Part shown: positions 55,623 to 63,969 of the stretch, piece after piece
Position numbering within the stretch: the stretch's first letter is position 1
Layout: each line of letters begins with the position of its first letter
Origin: Rhizobacter sp. Root404
GTDB taxonomy: Bacteria; Pseudomonadota; Gammaproteobacteria; Burkholderiales; Burkholderiaceae_C
Direction of reading: 5' to 3'
DNA length: 64,000 nucleotides
Assembly (NCBI RefSeq): GCF_001425865.1
Contig: NZ_LMDS01000005.1
Span: 1,096,430 to 1,160,429, forward strand
Made by a program: the position numbers and the translations under genes
The notes under the pieces: model-generated
What the model saw: only the letters and a program-made list of their open reading frames with translations
The model's database searches: none
Told to the model about the DNA's origin: nothing

Positions 55623-56555
55623 TTAGCGGGCAGCCCCAGCGGTCGCATCTGCCTGGGCGATGAACGCCAGCAACGCGGGCGTCGACTGCTTCTCACGATG
55701 CACAACCAGATGACATTGCCGAAGCTGCCGCGGCAATGTCGTGGAGACGCGGCACAGACGTCCAGCTTCCAGCGCATCGTTCACTACCCAGGCGGACAGG
55801 CAAGCCACCCCCAACCCTTCCTGAGCGGCACGCTGGATGGCTTCCGAACTGCCTAGCTCGATGCTGCGCCGGTAAGAACGCAGGTGGGGCAGCAAGCTCT
55901 GGTCGGTGGCCTCGCGCGTGCCAGAGCCCGTTTCGCGAACCAGCCAGACCGCCTCACGCAGCGTGCGCAGGGGAATGCGCTCGCCTGCCGTACTCGACCG
56001 GGCCAGCGCACTGTCGGGCGCAGCCACGACCACCATCTCGTCTTGCAGCCAGGGGGTGACCACCAGCTCCGGCTGGTGGCTGGGCCCCTCGATCAGCCCC
56101 ACGTCGAGTTCGAAAGCGGTCACGGCATCGCAGATGGCGGCGGTGTTCCCGATAACGACCTTCGACCGCCAGGCGGCGGCGCTGCCGGGCTGCTGTGCCC
56201 CCATGAAGCCAGCGAGCAGCTTGGGCAACACGTAGTTGCCAATCGTCGTGCTGGCGCCGATGCGCAGCGACTGCGCCTGCGCGCTGCCGTCGCGCGACAT
56301 CTGCTCGATGCCTGCGGCGCCGTCGAGCAAAGCCAAAGCCCGCGGCAACAGCGCGCGGCCGTTGTCGTTCAACAGCAGGCGTTTGCCGGCGCGGTCGAAC
56401 AGGCGCAGCGACAGCAGGCGTTCCAGCTCGTTGACGGCCGAACTGGTGGCCGATTGCGACAGCGCTATCTCAGCGCTGGCCGCCGTGGTGCTGCCGCTGC
56501 GCGCCACGGCGACAAAAATCTGCAGCTGACGCAGGGTGAGTCGAAGCACGTCCAC
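55623..56555 (-). CDS. LysR-family regulator (YeiE-like)
   Basis: A 310-residue LysR protein. HTH: LTLRQLQIFVAVARSGSTTAASAEIALSQSATSSAVNELE (residues 6-45). The ligand domain starts LRIGASTTIGNYVLPKLLAGFM, as in YeiE/CysL/CbbR-type regulators. It is divergent from a YeiH-type transporter gene across about 145 bases, as yeiE is in enterobacteria, so it likely controls that transporter. The start is a GTG at 56555. The signal may be sulfur-related or another anion; this is inference from the pairing. Confidence 0.88.
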   Translation of the reverse strand: MDVLRLTLRQLQIFVAVARSGSTTAASAEIALSQSATSSAVNELERLLSLRLFDRAGKRLLLNDNGRALLPRALALLDGAAGIEQMSRDGSAQAQSLRIGASTTIGNYVLPKLLAGFMGAQQPGSAAAWRSKVVIGNTAAICDAVTAFELDVGLIEGPSHQPELVVTPWLQDEMVVVAAPDSALARSSTAGERIPLRTLREAVWLVRETGSGTREATDQSLLPHLRSYRRSIELGSSEAIQRAAQEGLGVACLSAWVVNDALEAGRLCRVSTTLPRQLRQCHLVVHREKQSTPALLAFIAQADATAGAAR

Positions 56556-56700
56556 GGTGATTGCCGTTGTTATCGATTTCGCAGGTACATCTTAGTCATA
56601 CAACCCGTTGGACGGGTTGATTGCCAAGCTCTAAATTTGCCTGGCCGCTCGATCACGGGGCGGCGGCCCGCCGCGCCACCACCGGCATCTGGAGCCCGAC

Positions 56701-56967
56701 ATGCTGACCCTTGAACGAACAACCCCACGCCCCGCAGCACCCGGCCCGCTGGCCCCACAGGCACTGCATGCCCTTCAATGGGTTGCTGCCCGGCGGCCAG
56801 TGGCGGGCTTCATGGGGCCGACCCGCGACGTGGCCCATGCCGTCTCGACCACCTTGGCCGCCGACAGCAGCATCGACCCGCAGGTGCTGCGCTGGATGCC
56901 GGTCGCAGTGCCGATGGCGGCCGTGCTGCTGTGCGCCGGCATCGCCTTGATCTGGGTGCTGGCGTGA
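56701..56967 (+). CDS. Small membrane protein coupled to the YeiH transporter
   Basis: An 88-residue frame with TGGAG before ATG 56701. The N-terminal 60 residues are soluble and the last 23 (VAVPMAAVLLCAGIALIWVLA) form one membrane segment. Its stop shares a base with the start of the transporter gene (TGATG, 56965-56969), which suggests translation coupling and a partner role. No family is recognised. Confidence 0.6.
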   Translation: MLTLERTTPRPAAPGPLAPQALHALQWVAARRPVAGFMGPTRDVAHAVSTTLAADSSIDPQVLRWMPVAVPMAAVLLCAGIALIWVLA

Positions 56968-58097
56968 TGCACGCGCTGTCGACCTCACAAGCCAGCCCTG
57001 GCCCGTCAGCCGGCCACCGGGCAGCGCGGTTGCGCTTGCAGTTGGCAGCCCTGCTGCCCGGCCTCGCCTTGAGCGGCGCCCTGGCCGCGACCGGCATCGC
57101 GCTGGGCCACATCGGCTGGCTGCGGGACCACGGCTTCAGTGCGCTGACGCTGGCCATCGTGTTGGGCATGCTGGTGGGCAACACGGTCTATCCGCTGGTG
57201 CCGCGCCTGGCCGCGGCCAGCGGTGCCGGCGTCAACGTGTCCAAGCAGAACCTGCTGCGCCTGGGGGTCGTGCTGTACGGCCTGCGGCTGACGGTGCAGG
57301 ACATCGGCCACGTCGGCATCGCCGGCGTCGCCATCGACGCGCTGGTGCTGGGCTCGACCTTCGCGCTGGCCTGCTTCATCGGCACGCGCTGGTTGGGCCT
57401 GGACCGCAAGACGGCGATGCTGATCGGCGCCGGCAGCTCCATCTGCGGCGCCGCCGCGGTGATGGCTGCCGAACCGGTGGTCAAGGCGCGAGCCGAGCAG
57501 GTCACGGTGGCGGTGGCCACGGTGGTGGTGTTCGGCACGCTGGCGATCTTTCTGTACCCGGCGCTGTTCGAGCTGAACCAGCACTGGGCGCTGATTCCGG
57601 GTGGCGCCAACGGCTTCGGCGTCTACGCCGGCTCGACCATCCACGAGGTAGCCCAGGTGGTGGCCGCGGCGCGTTCGGTGGGCCCGGACGCGGCCAACTC
57701 GGCCGTCATCGCGAAGATGGTGCGGGTGATGATGCTGGCGCCGTTCCTGGTGATGTTGTCGGCCTGGCTGGCACGTGACGACAAACGCCACGCCCACACT
57801 TCCGCCGCCACGGGCCAGGCCCCAGGCAAGCTCGCCGTGCCCTGGTTCGCCTTCGGCTTCGTCGCGGTGGTGTTGTTCAATTCGCTGCAGTGGCTGCCGG
57901 CCTCGGTGGTGGCGGTGACCACCGAGATCGACACCGCGCTGCTGGCCATGGCCATGGCCGCACTCGGCCTGTCCACGCACATCGGCGCCATCCGCAAGGC
58001 CGGTGCCAAGCCGCTGTTGCTGGCGCTGATCCTGTTCGGCTGGCTCATCGTCGGCGGTGCCTTGATCAACCGCTGGGTACCGGCCCTGCTCGGCTGA
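56967..58097 (+). CDS. YeiH-family putative anion (sulfate/sulfite) exporter
   Basis: A 376-residue membrane protein of the UPF0324/YeiH family, with about ten spans. Conserved blocks are GMLVGNTVYPLVPRLAAASGAGVNVSKQNLLRLGVVLYG, GAGSSICGAAAVMAAEPVVKA and GSTIHEVAQVVAAA. Family members are called putative sulfate exporters; in the context of a YeiE-type LysR regulator, export of sulfite or another oxyanion is plausible, but substrate is unproven. ATG 56967 overlaps the preceding small gene's stop. Confidence 0.88.
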   Translation: MHALSTSQASPGPSAGHRAARLRLQLAALLPGLALSGALAATGIALGHIGWLRDHGFSALTLAIVLGMLVGNTVYPLVPRLAAASGAGVNVSKQNLLRLGVVLYGLRLTVQDIGHVGIAGVAIDALVLGSTFALACFIGTRWLGLDRKTAMLIGAGSSICGAAAVMAAEPVVKARAEQVTVAVATVVVFGTLAIFLYPALFELNQHWALIPGGANGFGVYAGSTIHEVAQVVAAARSVGPDAANSAVIAKMVRVMMLAPFLVMLSAWLARDDKRHAHTSAATGQAPGKLAVPWFAFGFVAVVLFNSLQWLPASVVAVTTEIDTALLAMAMAALGLSTHIGAIRKAGAKPLLLALILFGWLIVGGALINRWVPALLG

Positions 58098-58119
58098 AGC
58101 CTCGAATTCACGGCCCGAC

Positions 58120-58147
58120 GGAATAAACCACGGGCTCTCCTCGTCCA
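58120..58147 (+). promoter_or_regulatory. Candidate ECF promoter (GGAATA-N17-GTC), upstream of the YncE-like gene
   Basis: GGAATA (58120-58125), 17 bases, GTCCA (58143-58147), 50 bases before ATG 58197. The same arrangement occurs at 60807, 61464 and 62898. Confidence 0.65.
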
Positions 58148-58196
58148 CCACAGCAAGCCTTTCCCTCTTTTCTCAACACTCTCCGAAAGACATCCC

Positions 58197-59231
58197 ATGA
58201 ATACCTTCTTCCGCACCACCGCGCTGGCCTTGTGCAGCACCTTCGTCCTCGTGACGGCCACCCTGCCCGCAGGCGCCGCCGAAGCAACCCCGGCCCGCGT
58301 CACCTTCGACGGCCAGATCCGCAACAACTCGCTGGCCCTGAGCCCCGACGAGGCCACGGCCGTCGTGTCCTACAGCGAACGGCCCGATGTCATCGTCTAC
58401 GACCTGGTCACCGGCGCCGTGCGCGGTGTGCTGCGCGGCTACGTCACGCCGCGCAACATCGTCTTCGCGCCCGACGGCAAGAGCTTCTATGTCTCCGACA
58501 GCAGCCTGGGCACGGTGACGCGCCTGGACACCACCACGCTCAAGCCGCTGGCCACCGCGTCGACGCTGGCGGCCGGCCCCGGCGCCTTCGGCACCGCGCT
58601 CAGCAAGGACGGCAGCGCGCTGTACGTCAACAACCAGGCCAGCAGCACCGTGACGCGACTGGACACCGCCAGCGGGCAGGCCAAGGCCGTGATCACCGGC
58701 TTTGCGCAGCCGCGCCAGGGCGTGCGCCTGAGCCCGGACGGCGCAAAGCTCTACGTCACCAACTTCCTGGGCGATAAGGTCACCATCGTCGACACGCAGA
58801 CCGACAAGATCGAGGGCGAGATCGCGGGCTTCAACAAGATCCGCGCCATCTCGGTCACCGCCGACGGCAAGACCCTGTTTGCGGCCAACAGCGGCAGCAA
58901 CGACATCGCGGTGGTGGACATCGCCGCGCGCCGCGTCACCAGTACCGTGCCGGTGGGCCGCGACCCCTACGGCGCTGCGCTCACGCCGGACGGCCGCTTC
59001 ATCTACTCGGGCAATCTGGCCGATAACACGGTGTCGGTGATCGACGTGGCCACGCTGAAGGTGGTGGCCACCATCGCCGGCTTCAAGCAGCCGCGCCAGG
59101 CCATCGTGTTCACGCGCGACGCCAAGACGGCCTACGTGCTGAACGAGGACCTGAGCATCTCCAAGGTCGAGCGTGCCGGGCAGCGAATCGTCGCCACGGT
59201 GGCCGCTGCGCAGGCGGTGGCGGCGTACTGA
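58197..59231 (+). CDS. Exported YncE-like beta-propeller protein
   Basis: A 344-residue exported protein with a signal peptide (TALALCSTFVLVTATLPAGAAEA) and seven or so repeats of about 40 residues with the YncE pattern (TRLDTTTLKPLATAST; TRLDTASGQAKAVITG; VDTQTDKIEGEIAG; VDIAARRVTSTVPVG; IDVATLKVVATIAG). Such beta-propellers are periplasmic and often bind peptides, ligands or cofactors. No catalytic site is seen. It carries the first of four GGAATA-N17-GTC promoters and is followed 100 bases later by the MBL-fold gene. Confidence 0.88.
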   Translation: MNTFFRTTALALCSTFVLVTATLPAGAAEATPARVTFDGQIRNNSLALSPDEATAVVSYSERPDVIVYDLVTGAVRGVLRGYVTPRNIVFAPDGKSFYVSDSSLGTVTRLDTTTLKPLATASTLAAGPGAFGTALSKDGSALYVNNQASSTVTRLDTASGQAKAVITGFAQPRQGVRLSPDGAKLYVTNFLGDKVTIVDTQTDKIEGEIAGFNKIRAISVTADGKTLFAANSGSNDIAVVDIAARRVTSTVPVGRDPYGAALTPDGRFIYSGNLADNTVSVIDVATLKVVATIAGFKQPRQAIVFTRDAKTAYVLNEDLSISKVERAGQRIVATVAAAQAVAAY

Positions 59232-59331
59232 AAACCGGGAACTGTCAGAGAACCGGCGCACCGCACGACCGAGCCGGGGGCTTGCCGCTTCCGGTTCGCC
59301 CCGTTGTCGCCCCGCCCGCACAAAGGATCGA

Positions 59332-60303
59332 ATGAAAACTCTGGCCAACCCCTGCCGGCGCCGCTTGGCGGCACTTTGTCTGGCCATGTGCACGCTGCCC
59401 GCCGCGTTCGCAGCTCAGGCCCAGACGGCCGCCCCGCCGGCGCTGGAACTCGTGGTGCTGGGCTCGGGCGGCCCGGGTGCCACCGGCCGCGCGGGCTCGG
59501 CCTTCGTGGTGTTGGTGGATGGCGTGGCGCGTGTTTTCGTCGACGCCGGCCCGGGATCTTTCGTGCGCCTGGGTGAAGCCAAGCTGGCGCTGGGTCGGGC
59601 CGACATCGTGCTGCTGACGCACCTTCATGTGGACCATGCCGGTGGACTGCCAGGCCTCTTTAAGGCCCGTGCGGTGTCCAACCGCGGGCCGGTCGATTTC
59701 AAGATCTTCGGGCCGGCCGGGCGGCGTGCGCTCGATGCCGACGATGCCGACTTCCCGGCCACCAGCCGCTTCATTGACCTCTTGTTCGGCAAGCAGGGCG
59801 CCTTCGGCTACCTGAAGGACTTCTCAACGCCGCTGCGCTTTCAAGTGACCGACATCGACGCACCCGCCACGGCGGCGGCGCTGCCCGAGGTGCGCACCTT
59901 GTTTGATGAAGGCGGCCTGCGCATCAGCGCCGTGGCCGGCCACCACCGCGACGCGCCGGCCGTCGTCTACCGCATCGACCACGCCGGCAAGAGCATCACC
60001 TTCAGCGGCGACATCGACGCCAGCGGGCTGGCGGGTCTGCGGCGAATCGCCCAAGGCACCAGCCTGCTGGTCTTCAACAGCGTGGTGCTCGACCCACCCG
60101 GCTCCCCCGACGTGCTGTACACGTTGCACACGCCGCCCAAGGCAATCGGCGAAGTGGCCGATGCGGTGCGCGCCGGCCAGCTGCTGCTGAGCCACTTGTC
60201 GCCCGCGCTCGACGCGCAGCGTGACGCTGTGAAGGCGTCGATCACCGCGCACTACGCCGGCGGGGTGGTGTTCGCGCAAGACGGTCAGCGGCTGGCGCCC
60301 TGA
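59332..60303 (+). CDS. Exported metallo-beta-lactamase-fold hydrolase
   Basis: The 323-residue protein has a signal peptide (LAALCLAMCTLPAAFAAQAQ) and the MBL metal motif THLHVDHAGGLPGL (near residue 101). A second-site Asp is in ITFSGDIDAS, with His further on (LLLSHLSPAL). The active-site pattern is that of broad MBL hydrolases (RNase Z/arylsulfatase-like branch), with the fold's G-G-x-G start (VVLGSGGPGATGR). The substrate is unknown. It follows the YncE-like gene and may share its promoter. Its stop overlaps the convergent pseudogene by 19 bases. Confidence 0.88.
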   Translation: MKTLANPCRRRLAALCLAMCTLPAAFAAQAQTAAPPALELVVLGSGGPGATGRAGSAFVVLVDGVARVFVDAGPGSFVRLGEAKLALGRADIVLLTHLHVDHAGGLPGLFKARAVSNRGPVDFKIFGPAGRRALDADDADFPATSRFIDLLFGKQGAFGYLKDFSTPLRFQVTDIDAPATAAALPEVRTLFDEGGLRISAVAGHHRDAPAVVYRIDHAGKSITFSGDIDASGLAGLRRIAQGTSLLVFNSVVLDPPGSPDVLYTLHTPPKAIGEVADAVRAGQLLLSHLSPALDAQRDAVKASITAHYAGGVVFAQDGQRLAP

Positions 60304-60734
60304 GGCGCGCAGCCGCCGGCAATAGTGGCAGTACCAGCCCCGAGTTCGACGCCCGTGCCTACCAACCCCACGAAGGTGATCACGCGAGCCATGCCGTCGG
60401 GCCACAGGAACACGGCGGCGTCGAACTTCATGCGCTGGCCGACCGATGGGCTGCCGCTCACGAAACCTTCGGTGCCGACACCGCGGTCCAGGCCCCGCAA
60501 CTAGAAGGCGCCCGCCGTGGTGCCGAGGGCGTCGGCAAAGGTGCCCGAGAAGCTGAAGGTGTCGCTGGCCGGGTCGTAGCCGGCGAACGCGCTCGCCACA
60601 TCCACGTCGCCGTTCTGCGGACCGATGTACGTGGGCAGTAGGTCGCCAATGGGGTCGGTGATGCCTTGCGCCAGCGCACCGGTCGCGGCGGTGAACAAGC
60701 TGGCCAGCAGCAGGAAGGTCAGGGTTCGCTTCAT
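60285..60734 (-). pseudogene. Exported protein gene with one in-frame amber stop
   Basis: A frame of 149 codons runs from ATG 60734 to the stop at 60285, with a signal peptide (TLTFLLLASLFTAATGALAQ). It is interrupted only by TAG at 60503-60501 (78th codon), between TTAGAF and LRGLDRGVGTEGF. Both sides are in the same frame and read as one protein (PASDTFSFSGTFADALGTTA before it; MKFDAAVFLWPDG after it), so a single nonsense change (TAC or TAT to TAG) or a sequencing error is likely. It converges on the MBL gene. The product type is unknown. Confidence 0.75.
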
Positions 60735-60806
60735 CGGAGCAATTGGTGGAGCGTGTCGGGCGGGTCAACTGCCGATGGCGTGACAGAAAAAGTTTTTGCG
60801 TGGGCC

Positions 60807-60834
60807 GGAATAGACCGCCTGCCGGCGCCGTCTG
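60807..60834 (+). promoter_or_regulatory. Candidate ECF promoter (GGAATA-N17-GTC), upstream of the NTF2-like gene
   Basis: GGAATA (60807-60812), 17 bases, GTCTG (60830-60834), 82 bases before ATG 60916. The -10 region GCCGTCTGCCC is identical to that of the 62898 site. Confidence 0.7.
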
Positions 60835-60915
60835 CCCTTGTGTCGGGACCTCATGGACCCTTCATCCACCACCGACCACCCCTCACTTCACATCAAGCCT
60901 TCAACGGAGCCCTCC

Positions 60916-61380
60916 ATGTTCAAGACATTCGCCTTTGCTGCCACTGCCCTGACGCTTGCCGCTGGCAGCGCCTTCGCCGCCCCTTCCGACGACGCCCGCA
61001 CGCACTTCCAGGCCATCGCTTCGGGCGACACCCAGATCGTGATGCGCGCCTACGCCGACCAGGCCCAGCTGAACTGGGTCGGCGGCCCGCTGGACGGCAC
61101 CTACGCCACCACCGACGCCATCCGCGGCACCTGGGAAAAGTTCGGCAAGGCCGTCGGCCCGCTGAAGCTCACCATCGGCTCCATCGAAGAATCGGCCAAC
61201 CCCAAGGGCTCGACGGTCTCCGCCAACGTCGTCTTCGAAGGCAAGATGCCCATCAAGGTGCGCTACGTGCTGACCTACCGCGAAGGCAAGATCGTCAGCG
61301 AAACGTGGCAGATCGACCCCAAGTTGAACGTCGCCCTGGCAGCCACGGCCGAAACCGCCGGCAAGACCGCGACCTACTGA
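60916..61380 (+). CDS. Exported SnoaL/NTF2-like protein
   Basis: A 154-residue protein with a signal peptide (AFAATALTLAAGSAFAA). An NTF2-like/SnoaL-like cone fold follows (DARTHFQAIASGDTQIVMRAYADQAQLNWVGGPLDGTY, IRGTWEKFGKA, LTYREGKIVSETWQIDP). Such domains bind small ligands or act as light enzymes; no active site is obvious. ATG 60916 with CGGAG. It is part of the GGAATA group. Confidence 0.8.
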   Translation: MFKTFAFAATALTLAAGSAFAAPSDDARTHFQAIASGDTQIVMRAYADQAQLNWVGGPLDGTYATTDAIRGTWEKFGKAVGPLKLTIGSIEESANPKGSTVSANVVFEGKMPIKVRYVLTYREGKIVSETWQIDPKLNVALAATAETAGKTATY

Positions 61381-61463
61381 TCCACCAGCGCCGCGCCGCA
61401 CCGGGCCAGACCGGGGGCGGTGCGCACCTGCGTCGTTCGGGTTCATTCCCCGCAGTTGACAAC

Positions 61464-61491
61464 GGAATACCCGCAAGCGCCCGTGCGTCGA
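61464..61491 (+). promoter_or_regulatory. Candidate ECF promoter (GGAATA-N17-GTC), upstream of the 416-residue protein gene
   Basis: GGAATA (61464-61469), 17 bases, GTCGA (61487-61491), 52 bases before ATG 61543. Confidence 0.65.
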
Positions 61492-61542
61492 CCTGATTGA
61501 AGTGGTTGACGCACTGCTCACCCATCCACCCAGGAGCTCCCC

Positions 61543-62793
61543 ATGCGACACCCGCTTTCCAAACTTTCGGCCGTGCTGATGCATGCTGCCCTCGCGGCCG
61601 CGGCAGGCCTTGCTTCACTGCCCGGCCACGCTGCAGACGGCGCTGAATCGCTGACGTATCCGAACATCATCAAGATACGGGACGGCATGGGCGCACGCGG
61701 CGACCTCGCACCGATCGCACGCATCGTCTCGCCGCTGGCGGATTCGCAGATCGTGCCGGGCGAAGGCCGCATTGGCGCAGGCAGCGTGAATGGCACCGGC
61801 TTCGTGTTGAACATCGAGGTCGTCACGCGCGACGCGACACCGATCGCCGCGAAAGAATCGCTCAACATCAGAAACACCGCGCTTCTCGGCCAGGTCAACC
61901 CGAACATTCCGGGCCTCTATGTCTTCCTCGACACCGACCTCGTCAAGCCCGACGGTGGCGTGATCCCGAAGAACACCAACCTGGCGAACCTCTTCAACAT
62001 CCTGGGCACCGACGACACGCCCGGCGCGGGCGTGACGCTGTGGCTGGGCTGGCACGTGCTTGAATCGCTGCCGCTCGACACGAGCCGCTTCAACATCACC
62101 ACCGCCGTGGTCGACACCGCCGGTCGCATCGGCTTCGACAGGGTCTCGATGGCGGTGCTGCGCGGCGGTATCACATCGGGGCAGGCACTGACGCCCCTTC
62201 CGATCGATGTGTTCGATGACGGCATCGACGACGCGGACGGACCGGAGGTGACGATGATCGCGCCCCGCGTGCCGTCGCGTGTGTCACCCGGGCCGCAAAC
62301 CGGCAATCCGACGCCGCCTGCGAATGCATCGCTGTTCTTCATTCAAGTGGCGGCGCTGGACCGCTCGCGTCACGGCATCGGCGTCAGCGAAAACGGCCAA
62401 GGCACGGCGGCCCGCTCGGTGTTGGGAACCATCCTGGATGGCAGCCAGATCCAGAACCCGATCACGCATCCCAGCAACGGCACGAACCGCAATTTCCCGG
62501 GTCTGAACGTGACCTTCGACGTGCCCTTGCGCCAGCCCAACGGCAACGTGGTGCCGGCGGGCTCGAACCTGGCGCCGATCTTCAACGTTGCCGGCAGCGA
62601 GCTGGACGCTGACGGCTATGTCGTGACGACGGCCGATTGGGTGGTGGGCGGATCGCTCCTGATGCCCGCGGGCAAGCGTTCGGTCACGATCACCGCCCGG
62701 GTCACCGACAACGCCAATCGCACCCGCAGCGTCAGCCACGTCGTGGGCATCAGCCCAGTCGAGAACGGCCAAAACCTGACGCCCGAACCCTGA
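61543..62793 (+). CDS. Exported protein with two internally repeated units
   Basis: A 416-residue protein with a signal peptide (about residues 1-30, ending PGHAAD). Two halves of about 180 residues look like repeats of each other: one from IARIVSPLADSQIVPGEGRI through TTAVVDTAGR, the other from VTMIAPRVPSRVSPGPQTGN through ITARVTDNANR. Shared landmarks are G-x-G-V-x-x-N-G near the start, NPNIPGLYVFLDTDLVKPDGGV against NFPGLNVTFDVPLRQPNGNVV, and TNLANLFNILGTD against SNLAPIFNVAGSE. The fold looks beta-rich. The function is unknown; no catalytic motif. It has its own GGAATA promoter. Confidence 0.82.
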   Translation: MRHPLSKLSAVLMHAALAAAAGLASLPGHAADGAESLTYPNIIKIRDGMGARGDLAPIARIVSPLADSQIVPGEGRIGAGSVNGTGFVLNIEVVTRDATPIAAKESLNIRNTALLGQVNPNIPGLYVFLDTDLVKPDGGVIPKNTNLANLFNILGTDDTPGAGVTLWLGWHVLESLPLDTSRFNITTAVVDTAGRIGFDRVSMAVLRGGITSGQALTPLPIDVFDDGIDDADGPEVTMIAPRVPSRVSPGPQTGNPTPPANASLFFIQVAALDRSRHGIGVSENGQGTAARSVLGTILDGSQIQNPITHPSNGTNRNFPGLNVTFDVPLRQPNGNVVPAGSNLAPIFNVAGSELDADGYVVTTADWVVGGSLLMPAGKRSVTITARVTDNANRTRSVSHVVGISPVENGQNLTPEP

Positions 62794-62803
62794 GAACGAG
62801 GCC

Positions 62804-62829
62804 GCGCGGCTCCGACCATGGAGCCGCGC
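62804..62829. other. Perfect ten-pair hairpin after the repeated-unit gene
   Basis: GCGCGGCTCC (62804-62813) and GGAGCCGCGC (62820-62829) with loop GACCAT. No T-tract follows on either strand, so a Rho-independent terminator is uncertain. Confidence 0.5.
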
Positions 62830-62897
62830 TCGACGCACAGGGCAGGGGCAGCCCGCCACCCTGCACAACCAACACCCCATCTTTTTTTCACGCCTGC

Positions 62898-62925
62898 GGA
62901 ATAAAAGGCCTGAGCGTGCCGTCTG
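62898..62925 (+). promoter_or_regulatory. Candidate ECF promoter (GGAATA-N17-GTC), upstream of the lipoprotein-sigma genes
   Basis: GGAATA (62898-62903), 17 bases, GTCTG (62921-62925), 64 bases before ATG 62989. Since the next gene is 61 bases upstream of the ECF sigma gene and no other promoter is seen, this one would drive the sigma factor itself. Confidence 0.7.
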
Positions 62926-62988
62926 CCCCGATGTGAGCAACATCTCACCCACGCTGCCCAATCCGCCACCACCTCCACGGAGCTTCCC

Positions 62989-63381
62989 ATGTTCAAAACC
63001 CTCGCCATCGCCGCATCTGCGGCAACGTTTCTGGTCACTGCCGGCTGTGCCAACATGGTCGAGCCGCCTGCCAAGGCGCCCGCCATGTTGTCTGGCGGCG
63101 CACTCGTCACACCCGGCGGCATGACCCTCTACACCTTCGACCAGGACGTGGCGAACAGCGGCAAGAGCGCCTGCAACGGCGGCTGCGCCGCGCTGTGGCC
63201 GCCGATGATGGCCACCGCCACCGACCAGACCACGGGTGCCTACAGCATCGTCACTCGCGACGATGGGTCACGCCAGTGGGCCTACAAGGGCAAGCCGGTG
63301 TACACCTACAAGGCCGACCAGAAGGCCGGCGACCGCAGCGGCGACAACTTCAAACAGGTCTGGCACATCATCAAGGAATGA
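62989..63381 (+). CDS. Lipoprotein with Yx(FWY)xxD motif (COG4315-like)
   Basis: A 130-residue lipoprotein. The signal peptide ends at a lipobox (LVTAGC, Cys near residue 20), and the secreted-repeat motif TLYTFDQDVANSGKSACNGGC (Y-x-F-x-x-D) is followed by CAALWPPMM. A second motif is VYTYKADQKAGD near the end. This small family is widespread, of unknown function, and commonly found with ECF sigma genes. It lies directly upstream of the sigma gene in the same transcription unit. Confidence 0.85.
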   Translation: MFKTLAIAASAATFLVTAGCANMVEPPAKAPAMLSGGALVTPGGMTLYTFDQDVANSGKSACNGGCAALWPPMMATATDQTTGAYSIVTRDDGSRQWAYKGKPVYTYKADQKAGDRSGDNFKQVWHIIKE

Positions 63382-63442
63382 CGCCTGTACACCCGCCTGC
63401 ACACCCAGCTTCGCGCGGGCTCACCCCATCGTCAACATCTTG

Positions 63443-63946
63443 ATGAACGACGACCATCAACTGCTGAGCTGGGTGCCGCGTTTGCGCCGCTATTCCCGGG
63501 CGCTGGTGAACAACCGTGACGACGCCGACGACCTGGTGCAGGACACGCTGGAGCGGGCCTGGGCCAAGTCGGGCCTGTGGGGCAGCGTGGCGGACATGCG
63601 CGCCTGGCTCTTCAGCATCATGCACAACCTGCACGTCGATGGCGTGCGCCGGCCCAGGCTGCACCCCGTGACCATGGACGATGACACCCCCGAGGTGCCG
63701 GTGATGCCGACGCAAGGCGACAGGTTGGCGGTGCTGGACCTGCAGGCCGCGCTGGACCTGCTGCCCGTCGAGCAGAAGGAAGTGCTGCTGCTGGTGGCGC
63801 TGGAAGACATGGCCTATGCCGACGTGGCGCAGGCCCTGGGCATTCCCATCGGCACGGTGATGTCGCGCTTGTCGCGCGGCCGTGAGCGCCTGCGCGGCCT
63901 GATGGAAGGTCGTGCCGAACCCGTGCGGCTGAAGGTCGTCAAATGA
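63443..63946 (+). CDS. ECF RNA polymerase sigma factor
   Basis: A 167-residue sigma factor. Region 2 is LLSWVPRLRRYSRALVNNRDDADDLVQDTLERAWAKSGLW, with RAWLFSIMHNLHVDGVRR after it. Region 4 is LDLLPVEQKEVLLLVALEDMAYADVAQALGIPIGTVMSRLSRGRERL. ATG 63443 gives the standard ECF length. The promoter upstream of its transcription unit is the GGAATA-N17-GTC motif repeated before three other nearby genes, so it probably recognises that motif and is autoregulated. The next gene should be its anti-sigma factor. Confidence 0.93.
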   Translation: MNDDHQLLSWVPRLRRYSRALVNNRDDADDLVQDTLERAWAKSGLWGSVADMRAWLFSIMHNLHVDGVRRPRLHPVTMDDDTPEVPVMPTQGDRLAVLDLQAALDLLPVEQKEVLLLVALEDMAYADVAQALGIPIGTVMSRLSRGRERLRGLMEGRAEPVRLKVVK

Positions 63947-63969
63947 ATGCATTGCGAAGCACCCTATGA
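63943..63969 (+). other. Eight-codon bridge frame between sigma and anti-sigma genes
   Basis: ATG 63943 overlaps the sigma stop (ATGA 63943-63946). Its frame (MNALRSTL) ends in a TGA (63967-63969) that overlaps the next ATG (63966-63968). A ribosome could restart twice in succession across the gap. It could also be chance. Confidence 0.4.

Noticed and set aside
60285..60734. Recoding of the amber codon (readthrough amino acid insertion)
   Set aside because: No sign of the needed machinery or RNA structure; a simple nonsense change explains it better.
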